A model generated the notes under the pieces. It searched no databases, had not been told where the DNA came from, and was given only the letters and a program-made list of their open reading frames with translations. A stretch of 64,000 nucleotides of DNA, taken from the NCBI GenBank assembly GCA_000442125.1, contig KE546979.1, forward strand, positions 1,364,001-1,428,000, given 5' to 3'. How positions within the stretch are numbered: the first letter of the stretch is position 1; each line of letters starts with the position of its first letter. A program made the position numbers and the translations under genes. Shown piece after piece: positions 55,831 to 64,000 of the stretch. This stretch comes from Opeltia flavorubescens. Its lineage: Eukaryota; Ascomycota; Lecanoromycetes; Teloschistales; Teloschistaceae.

Positions 55831-58299
55831 ATGACCACGATAGAAGTATCTGACGAGGACACAAGACCTCTCCTAACGGCCTCGTCCCCACCAGCAAGCT
55901 ACGCCGGTATTGAGAACGTAGTACCTGGATCGGATCGAAAATTCTCCGCTGGACTGGGAAATGCAACAAAATGTGGAGTGGCACTTATAGGTATTCAAAT
56001 CGCTCTATTCTCGGCTGGAACACCAACCTATATCTTTCCCCATTTGCAGAAAGAGCATAATCTTTTCCTCCGAGTCTCTCTGAATCATAGCGGTTCGCAT
56101 CGAAAAGACTAATTTCTGATATCTCTATCGTTTTCGTATTTCTCATCTCTCTTCGAAAGTGCTGATTATTTCTCACAGGTGTATTTCTCGCCAACGCAGA
56201 TACTTCACTGGTGATCGCTACATATGCAGCCATTGCCTCTGAACTTGGAAATCTAACCGCCGGGCCATGGCTCTTGACGATATACACGCTTGGGTACAGT
56301 ATTGCATTGCCCGTGGTAAGTGATATACTCTCTCATCTAAGACTGGATCTTGGTTGGGACGTACTCCATTGCGTGACGTGTATGCCTCTGGACGCATAAG
56401 CAGTGAAGAGCACAGGACCGTTACCGGATCCGTCATATTGATCTTTTACCTACATTGCGGTTGACAGGCAGACCACGTAAGGAAACTTATCCCTCTTCCT
56501 TCTAGTACGGAGCCATCAGCGATGCATTCGGACGAAAAGCCCCGTTGCTAATGGCCTACTGCCTCTTCGCGGTAGGCTGCACTCTATCGTATGTACTCGA
56601 TCTCTTCAAATTCTCTATGTGCTCTAGCTCAAATATAGGTTTTGAAATTACTAAACACACGGTGGGATAGTGGGACGGCTCTTTCCATGTCTCAAATGAT
56701 TGCTGGTAGATTCGTATCAGGAATTGGAGGCGCGGGCATCACACTCATGGTATCCATTATTATGACAGGGGAGTTTCTTCTTCCTACATGCCAATCACTA
56801 GCACTGCAGTCTAGATTAGATACTTCCACGGAAGCTGACTGAGGATTCTTCCTGCAGATCTTTTTCCCCTATCTCAAGTCGTTGTCCTCAAAAGCTACAT
56901 CAACCTTGCGGCCGTTGCGGGAAGAAGCGCAGGTGGACCTATTGGTGGCATCCTATTTGATAGAGTTGGCTGGCGATGGTACGTTCATCTTTCACCGTGA
57001 GGAGACTCTGGCAGGGATATCAAACTTATCTGGAGGCAGGACTTTTGTAGCTCAAGCAATCATCGTGCTTGTTTGTTTCATCATTGCTGCAGGCCAATTC
57101 GTGGCTCCGATCACAGACTCGCCCACAAATACTAGAAAGAAGCGTCAATTAGACGTGCCGGGCTTGCTAACCTTCGCACTCACATTGGCCTCGTTCTTGG
57201 TGCTGGTCGATCATGCGAGCAAAGATCAACCTTTGACCAACACTTCTGTCGTCTTTGTTCTGGTTGGCTTGACAACAGCCTTTGGGATTGGGTTTGTGCT
57301 CATAGAGAGCTACTGGTCCATGGCTCCATTGATCCCTTTGTCGCTATTGAAACAGGGAGGGGTTGGGTTCTATTTTGCCGTGCAGATTCTGCTTCTGTTC
57401 GCCCAGTTTGGGGTAAGACTGTAGCTGCTGTACTATGGTGTGGTTTGCGACTGAAAGTGACAAGATGGTTGCGAATCTGGCTCCGTACTTTGCTCGAACG
57501 GAAAATGCAACCAACACAATAGCTGCACTGCATCTCCTACCCGTACCTTTTGGCAATGCCATTGGAACCCTGGTAGGCGGGAGGCTGATAAGCAAGTATG
57601 ATCTCTCTATCTCGAAAGATTCGATATTGTAGTGGGCATATAACGCTTCTGACGCTCCTAGATATAGGTTCAGGCGATACAAGATCCTCTCAATAATCGC
57701 AGTAATACTTCTCGTGGCCAGCTTCGTCACCATCCTGCTGCGTTGGCATGGTCAGATCAATTACTGGGAGTCACTGTACGTTTTTCCAGCAAGTTTGGCC
57801 GTCGGCTTGCTGAATTCGACTCAATTCGTGGGGGTATCCACGGCGGCAGGGAAGGAGCACTTGGCTCCTATCCTCAGTCTATTCTTTTTAAGTCAGCAGA
57901 TTGGCATAATGATGGGTGCGAGTGGCTCTTCGGCATTACTCCATAAGGTTTTCCGGAATACCCTGGTGGACAGATTGGCGGGTAGAATAGATAGCAAGCA
58001 GGTTGGTCGTAGACCTTATACGCAAAAGCTTCGAAGGCGCAGCTGACTTAAGCTTATCTCTCGCTATTACAGATTATCCAGGATATACTCAAAAGCAACC
58101 GCTCCGCTTTTGATCTGCCAGAAGCTCTGCGAGTAATCGCGCTGACAAGCTATATTCGCGGCTTTCATGCGGTAATCGGTAAGTGTATTTTCAGAGCGCA
58201 AAGGCTCGTAATACTAATAAACTCCTAGCACTATCGACAAGCTCGATAGTTCTGGTATTATTTATTATAATGCATATTACGGAGAGACGGATTACCTGA
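55831..58299 (+). CDS. MFS transporter, DHA2-like 14-TM, ten exons with one mutated donor
   Basis: Exons 55831-55990, 56179-56315, 56506-56588, 56671-56768, 56858-56978, 57040-57412, 57465-57595, 57662-58001, 58073-58178 and 58229-58299: 1620 bp, 539 residues, all in phase. Motifs: GVFLANADTSLVIATYA in helix 1, YGAISDAFGRKAPLL in loop 2-3, AGRFVSGIGGAG, and NLAAVAGRSAGGPIGGILF with GWRW. Fourteen hydrophobic spans fit DHA2/TRI12-like drug and toxin exporters. The intron after exon 4 has GGGAGT where a GTGAGT donor is expected (56769-56774), although the exon-exon junction is otherwise exact. Without splicing there, the frame is lost, so the gene may be inactive, or the base is wrong. Probably the export pump of the former cluster. 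Confidence 0.8.
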
Positions 58300-59678
58300 T
58301 TATAGACGAAGATAATTATTCACGTGGGAAAAGAGAAAATGTAACCTAATTCAGCTTATATTTGGTCTTCGTAAACTTGGGGCTTATTCAATATATGCTC
58401 TAGCCCTGGGCCGTGGCAGCGCCAGGCGCACACAGAATGATTCTTTATCTTTTGGTTACACATATTCTCATTCATCTATCAGGACTAAGTCCATTATTCT
58501 TTGAAAACTGAACCACCAGAATAAGAATGATGCGTATGAACAACGAAGGGCTTGGAAAAGCCCACGATACCCGTTAATACAGGCGGTTGCACATCATGAC
58601 CACCCTACGAAGCTATATCGCTGTTTGACCATGATTTTGCTGGCGAGCTCTAATCTTAGTAAATGACATGGTGTCTGGTAGTTGCATAGTTGGGTCCGAG
58701 AAGTATGCGTTCAAAGCCTCAAAGTCCATTCTACTTAAGATTATGTTTAATACTTTCTTTAAGGCCTACTACCTTCTCGTTAACAAGCATACCTGCCGTT
58801 TCACTTATTCATCAAGTCTATACACAGCGAAGCTCCTGCTTCACCCCCGCAGGATAAAAGCGGAGGAATGACACTAGAGTGTGTCGATAAATTCTGGTTT
58901 CTCCCTATCTGTCAACTGGAACTTCATGTGGAATCCCAGTACATGAGGGATTAGGGTAACATACCTTCTTTGTTAGCAGGTTTCGATATCTCAGCTTCCA
59001 CTACTTCTGCGTTCTCCCTTGTCAGTGTTCCATCCAAGACTCTTCTTCAATAGACAATCCCTCCAAACCAACATCTTTCAGAAGGTTGGTTCGGCCGACT
59101 TCAAGATCGTGCACCCAAAATAGCGAGGTACTATAATCGTAGGAAGTGAGAGACGATTTGTATGGTCGCGAGGATATTTATAGTCTGCCCGCTACCAATA
59201 CTCGAGCCACCGGCGAGTATCCAAATTATAGTGCACGGTCTACAAGTCTCCAGATATCGAGGATGTATAGATTCTCTTCCTACAGCCCTCCTTTATCTTT
59301 GACTGGTTATTAATGCAATTCTCTATCCTTATACTGTGCTAGGGTCCGTCCACTAGTTAATTACGAAGACTCACTTGCTGCATCTCCTTCCACTCAGACC
59401 TCATTACCAGAACCAAGAACCTGCTCCACGATACTCTAGCAACCACAGCATTTACTTCTTCGCTCGAAGCCAGAAAGTAGTCATAAATCGGCGTTGAAGA
59501 AGCCAGCCGGAAAACCCCAATCGAGATGAAGCTCAAGGAAAACAAGAACCGAGAGGCGGGAGTAGAAATAAATCTACACAAAACTTTCTACAACCAGAAC
59601 TGAAACCTCTGAACCAAATCAGACATACCCTCTAGACAAAATATCAACTCCCGGAAATCCATCTCATTCCCACCTTCG
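58300..59678. other. 1.4 kb between MFS gene and PKS remnant
   Basis: No supported coding region; short frames only. Confidence 0.5.
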
Positions 59679-61372
59679 CTACAAAAAACGCTTCAAATAC
59701 GCACTCTTCCTCGCCACAACCCCCGCCAACTCCCCGATACTAATCCTCTCCAAAATCTCAAACACACTCACCTGACTCCCCACCTCTCTCTCCAACCAAT
59801 GGCTAATCCCAATCGCGCTCAAACTATCCGCGCCATACATGAATGCCGGTTTCGCGACATCCAGATCCCCCGCCGGGACCCCAAGCGAGGTAGACAGCTT
59901 ATGGACCAGCGCATCACAGATGACGCTGCAAGCATCGTCCAAGGTTGCCGCGGTCTGCAGTGAGGAGAGGAGATCCACGCCGCCCCTGACCCCCGCAGTA
60001 TTTTCAGCAGTCTGATCCTCGGCTTCAGCCCTGCCCTCAAGACTCGCCGCCATCCTCCGCATCTCATCGACGCCAATCCCCTCCAGATGAGTAAACATCC
60101 GTCTCTCCAGCCACGGCCCACGCCGAAGCCCCTTCGCATCCAGCGCAGCGGGCGTATGCAGTCCCGTCAGGACCTGGCACTTCTCCTCCCCCAAAACTTG
60201 CAAGCCTAGATCGCAATGATAATCTAGGATAGCATGCAGCTCCCCCTCCTCAAAACCCATATAACCCTACGTTTCCAACCACCCCTCTACCTCGCGATGT
60301 TCTGCGATAACGCCGACGGAGCGCATGAGCCCAATGTCGAGGCTCAGTGCTTTTTGGCCGTTGCGCACGCGGTGGGAAGCGAGCGCGCCTTGGAAGACGT
60401 TGCCGCAGGCGTAGTTGGCTTGGTAAGCGCTGCCGACGATGCCTTGGAAGGAAGAGAAGAGGATAAAGAAGTCGAGGCTGGGAGGAAGGAGGGTGTGGAG
60501 GTTCCAGCTTCCGAAGATTTTGGGGCGGGTGGCTCGGTGGAAGGATGGTGCGGTCATGGTTTGGAAGGGGCATCCTATGTGATTATCAATATGATGATCA
60601 CTTTTACGGTTGGTATCAAGACGAGAGCCTATATGAACGAGTTATAGGTTCGGACTTACGCTGAGTGCGAACGCGGATTGTATGCAGCCTTTGATCGGCG
60701 GCATAGTCTGCACGCATTTTTCCAAGACACGAGCGAGAGCGTCTGCGTCGGCGATATCACATGGAGTCTCAATCCTTGCTCCTTTTTCTCGAAGCTCTGT
60801 GAACAGGTTCACAGCAGCGTCGCTTAGATTTGCGGATCTTGCTAGCAAGATTAGATTCTCGGCGCCACGGTCTACTATCCAGCAGGCTGCACTCCTTCCG
60901 ATACCTCCCAGCCCACCGGCGATTAGGTATGATGCTTGCGCATCGAATACCCAGGCCGGAGTCTTTCGAGGGACGACCTATCCAGCTGTTATTATATGGA
61001 GCATAATAAGGGTATTGATATTTTGTACCATGGCCTTCTCGTCACAAGTAATATTAATCACCACTTTCCCGATGGCTTTCCCGCCTTGCACATATCGAAA
61101 TGCGTCCTCAATCCGAGAGACCCCGAAGACCGTCAAAGGTTGCAAAGTAAAAATTCCCTCGGCAAAGTAATGCATGACGCCTTCAAACGCTTTTCGTAGT
61201 AGAGCTGGATCATGCTCTATTATAAATAAAAGATCAACACTTAGATAAGATATATTAGGGGCGAAAGCAACCATGGACAGCGCGCCGTAGTTCTTACGGC
61301 CGAGCTCAATAAAACGACCGAAAGGTGCAAGGTGGCAGCTATAGGTGAAAATATCGCTGTCGAATCTTAACG
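59679..61372 (-). pseudogene. Truncated highly reducing polyketide synthase (ER-KR-ACP remnant)
   Basis: Minus strand, left end is the C-terminus. About 61360-61029: end of an enoyl reductase domain (HLAPFGRFIELGRKN, EDAFRYVQGGKAIGK). 60977-60660 and 60574 onward: ketoreductase (ASYLIAGGLGGIGRSAA, LILLARS, PKIFGSWNLH, QANYACGNVFQGALASHR). Then 60260-59679: KR tail (CQVLTGL) and acyl carrier domain with YGADSLSAI, whose Ser takes the phosphopantetheine arm. Domains KS, AT, DH and the first part of ER are absent; coding homology stops at the 20-bp repeats starting 61373. Further damage: in-frame TAG at 60267-60269 and one missing base in the G run at 60567-60570 (a C run on the coding strand). 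HR-PKSs are normally above 2000 residues, so this is a relic. Confidence 0.85.
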
Positions 61373-61490
61373 GGGGATACCAAGCCTGCTCCGGGGATAC
61401 CAAGCCTGCTCCGGGGATACCAAGCCTGCTCCGGGGATACCAAGCCTGCTCCGGGGATACCAAGCCTGCTCCGGGGATGCCAAGCCTGCT
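61373..61490. repeat. 20-bp minisatellite, about six copies
   Basis: The unit GGGGATACCAAGCCTGCTCC repeats head to tail with nearly perfect copies (CAAGCCTGCT at 61381, 61401, 61421, 61441, 61461 and 61481). The last complete unit carries one change (GATGCC). It abuts exactly the point where PKS homology ends. Confidence 0.95.
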
Positions 61491-62512
61491 CTTCCCGCGG
61501 GGTCAAGTACGGGTTCCCATCCCAAATCGCACATCCTTACCTGTCTAGAATGAAAATCTAGCTGAACAATCCAGAAATTTGATCGCAATCGACTGCGCGG
61601 GAGAAGCAATACGAGGCATTCTAATCGCAATGGATTAGTTCTAGTCTATAATTCGTAATTCACATGCACCTTCATTGCATTTCTCTCCCTCCTCATTGGT
61701 CCACTCCCGCTGATTCAGCAACCCCACCATCTGTCGCCCCCATCCAAACCGGCCACCACCCAGCTTGCAGTACACTAACCCCCCGTCTGAACCATCGCGT
61801 CGTGGCCACAGGATCGTGAAGTCGACCACTGCGCTTCCGACAGCGCTGAATCGAATGCACTTTTCAGAATCTCGAATTTTGTTCTGGGGAGGTTGTTATC
61901 AGCCGGTGAAGCATTTAGTCGGCCACACTGCGACCGGCAGTGATTCACTTGCAATGCACCAGCCCATGATATACTCTGTCACGGTCAACCTAGTGCAAAA
62001 CATAGGGATGGGTGCAACGAAAATCTATTAGCTAAAGAAAGAAAGTATGTACAAGAGCTGCTCCAGAGTTTTCAGTTCGTGCGCACGCTAGCAGCTCGGG
62101 CGTTAGCCGAATAGGGCGTTAGGGCCACCAGAGCGCCAAGACAACAATAGAGCTCATATCAAACCGTAACAAGAAGGAACAATCGTCAGCGATCAGAGAA
62201 AGCCATCAGTTAACAACGAAGGGGGGAAAATATGCCATTTCAAGCCGAGAGCTCACACGATCATCCTCGCTTGCAAATGAAACGAAAGCCACGTAGAAGA
62301 CCCGATAGAGCAAGATTGTGGTCCATACGTACAGGAAGTCCACGGTTCAAACCCAGTCGAGGACGAGCAGGAACCTGCGATAGAAGCTTTGGTGCAAAGG
62401 CCGGTTGGCGGGAGAATGGCATAGAATTCCTATGGAATTGCTGCCAGGTATGGAAACCTTTGACCATGGGCACTCCTGAATGTGCTGTAGATGTACCGTC
62501 TCCAAAACCGAT
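61491..62512. other. 1 kb beyond the PKS break, nothing recognised
   Basis: No PKS homology and no other gene was seen. A GGTTCAAACCC box-B-like string near 62345 is not part of a foldable tRNA. Confidence 0.5.
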
Positions 62513-63206
62513 CTAAATAGCGGTCGGACTGGAAGAGGGGGCTTTTTTCGCAGCCTCCATCTTCTTTCGCTGAATGCGGTTGAGTGAGAGGAAGAGGTCT
62601 GGGATGCGCTGGATGTAGTCATTTGCGAATAATCGGAAGATAGTTGAAATTTCTTCGTATTTTTGTGTACTCTCGGCGGCAGGTTTCTCGGGGATAGGGG
62701 CGTGCTTCTGTTGGGATAGCTCGTTTCGGATGCGCAGGAAATTGTCGACAAGGTTCTCGTCTCCCCTGAAAAGAAGTAATTATTAGTAAATTTTTCTATA
62801 GAGTCACTGGAAAGAGTGAGGAGATGCCTCTGGAGTTCATGTAACACCTCAAACATGGAGAGATCATCAATTGGCAATTCACTCACCGGATATTTTCCAA
62901 CTTGTTCACAGGCTCCCATTCCTCGTTTCCCCAGCCCTTTAATGATTTAATTTGTGTGTAAATCTCATTGTGTTCTTGTCGCGACTGAAATCGAATCAGA
63001 ATGAACATATCTGAAAGCCGAGAAGCGTATTTGAGGTCAGGGTGTTCAGATGAGATCATGTCCGTGAGCTGCTGCGCGGATGTCAAAGTTAGGAGCTCGA
63101 GGAAGTCTGCCTCTGAAGCGTCGACCGGGAGGCCTTTGATATCTTTGTATACCTCCTTCTTCCCGTTGTCCCACAGTAGTCTAAGAGCTTGGTATGCTTG
63201 AACCAT
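62513..63206 (-). CDS. Hypothetical protein, two exons, 190 residues
   Basis: Exons 63206-62887 and 62765-62513, joined across a 121-bp intron (GTGAGT donor, TTTTCAG acceptor), close in phase. ATG at 63204-63206 starts MVQAYQALRLLWDNGKKEV. The protein is largely helical and charged (ADFLELLTLTSAQQLTDMI, EEISTIFRLFANDYIQRI), with a basic then Ala/Ser-rich end (RKKMEAAKKAP). No signal peptide, membrane span or catalytic motif. I do not recognise the family; a soluble helical domain such as those found at the N-terminus of fungal signalling proteins is one idea only. Confidence 0.65.
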
Positions 63207-63840
63207 TGTATAGGTATGGGCAAACGAATTCCCCAGACTGGATCGAGATCTCTTCGGTTCTTTGGATTTTAGCTCTTGTTTATCTCTCTACAACAAGCTA
63301 CCAGCCAGTAATGCAAGCATTCTGATCCAACTTCGTTCTAGTCATACAAGACTCAGTAAATATCTTTATCGAATCAAGAAAGTCGATTCGGCTCAATACA
63401 CGTGTAGGTACCCAGAAGAATCCATTTGTGGACTGAACAAAGGAAAGCATTGCATCAAGCGGCGAAAGAACGTTAAACGGACCTCTCTTACCTACTAGAT
63501 GGGTGGCAACCGCAAACGGATCGTAACAAGAAGAGAATAAACAGTTCGAAAGAAAAGTGGAAACCAAACCTAGAAGTGGTGAAAGCTACGATTAAGTTCG
63601 TAAAGAATACTGGAAGAATAATAGTAGAGATTATATGAACATTATATTGTTTTCCGTTTTATTATCTCCCTTTATTGCATTGGAAGAAGCACAATATTAA
63701 TATTCATCGGATTTTGGAAATTGGACTTGAGAAATGAAATTTTGCTAGCGCGGTATACATGGTGGAAACAAGCAGGACGGCTTATAGGTCCAGATATAGA
63801 GACCTCGTAGCCTGATAAAATCAAATCAAATCAAATCAAA
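63207..63840. other. Intergenic with a short pentanucleotide run
   Basis: No gene supported. An AAATC-type microsatellite (about four units) lies at 63820-63841, directly next to the stop codon of the last gene. Confidence 0.55.
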
Positions 63841-63996
63841 TTATGGCGGATAGGTCCATGCATGGTTATACACCTTCAACTCCGGAATCGGCTCCTCCAG
63901 CTCTCGAATTACGTCAAAGTCTGCCGGGTCTTGGATGACCGAGGTCGCTTGCACCTCACGCTTGATGGTCAAGGCATCTTTGGCGGAGAGTCGATA
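63841..63996 (-). CDS. Terminal exon of a gene continuing beyond the window (partial)
   Basis: 51 codons plus TAA (63841-63843). The frame is closed on its 5' side by a TAG at 63997-63999 that fits a splice acceptor, so this is probably the last exon of a minus-strand gene outside the window. Encoded sequence starts YRLSAKDALTIKREVQAT and ends VYNHAWTYPP, with an acidic middle (RELEEPIPEL). It looks like real coding sequence from its composition, but I do not recognise the protein. Confidence 0.5.
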   Translation of the reverse strand, partial: YRLSAKDALTIKREVQATSVIQDPADFDVIRELEEPIPELKVYNHAWTYPP

Positions 63997-64000
63997 CTAC

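Noticed and set aside
59679-61372. Full PKS gene
   Set aside because: No KS, AT or DH sequence on either strand in the remaining window; only ER-KR-ACP is present.
62325-62375. GGTTCAAACCC string resembling a tRNA box B
   Set aside because: No matching T-stem, A box or acceptor stem can be folded around it.
1-64000. CRISPR arrays, rRNA, prophage or bacterial insertion sequences
   Set aside because: No regularly spaced repeats with unique spacers, no rRNA-like sequence, no transposase motif; the window is fungal.

Overview
The window is nuclear DNA of a filamentous ascomycete (Pezizomycotina; I cannot fix the class). The evidence is short 45-100 bp introns with GT donors and CAG/TAG acceptors, and typical fungal families: a UstYa-like oxidase, a fungal-rhodopsin-type 7TM protein, a DUF3433 protein, an arylsulfotransferase_2-like protein, MFS drug transporters and a highly reducing polyketide synthase remnant. 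No operons, rRNA, CRISPR array or convincing tRNA were seen. I built exon models by hand from reading phase and splice signals.

Left part (0-13 kb): the last exon of an off-window gene, an intact 936-residue superfamily 1 helicase, then a tandemly duplicated pair of divergent coiled-coil genes (module A 5.0-7.6 kb, module B 9.8-12.3 kb). In each module one of the two genes is intact and the other is broken, and it is the opposite partner in each.

13.8-22.3 kb: a 7TM rhodopsin-like gene, a doubtful small membrane protein, a UstYa-family gene with both HxxHC motifs, a DHA1-type MFS transporter interrupted by an in-frame TAG, and a flavin monooxygenase. UstYa, FMO and MFS together resemble part of a fungal RiPP or secondary-metabolite cluster, but no precursor peptide or other core enzyme was recognised. 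Next come a five-exon Ulp1/C48-like protease with a coiled-coil tail (23.0-25.7 kb), a caspase-like protein with a C-terminal retropepsin-like region (29.4-31.5 kb) and a DUF3433 membrane protein (37.0-39.2 kb).

27.5-47.5 kb also holds several secreted proteins. Three (27.5, 35.1 and 44.8 kb) appear to form one family, and the 44.8 kb copy has an in-frame TGA. Two others (33.1 and 41.1 kb) are Thr-rich with an SACSC motif.

Right part (50.8-61.4 kb): a decayed metabolic cluster with a broken arylsulfotransferase-like gene, an intact sulfotransferase-like gene, an intact 2OG-Fe(II) dioxygenase, a 14-TM MFS transporter with one mutated splice donor, and a PKS reduced to ER-KR-ACP that ends at a 20-bp minisatellite. 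The window ends with an unrecognised two-exon gene and the last exon of an off-window gene.

Caution: several frame breaks fall in homopolymer runs and four isolated N bases are present, so some apparent pseudogenes may be consensus errors. The in-frame stops and the PKS truncation are not explained that way.
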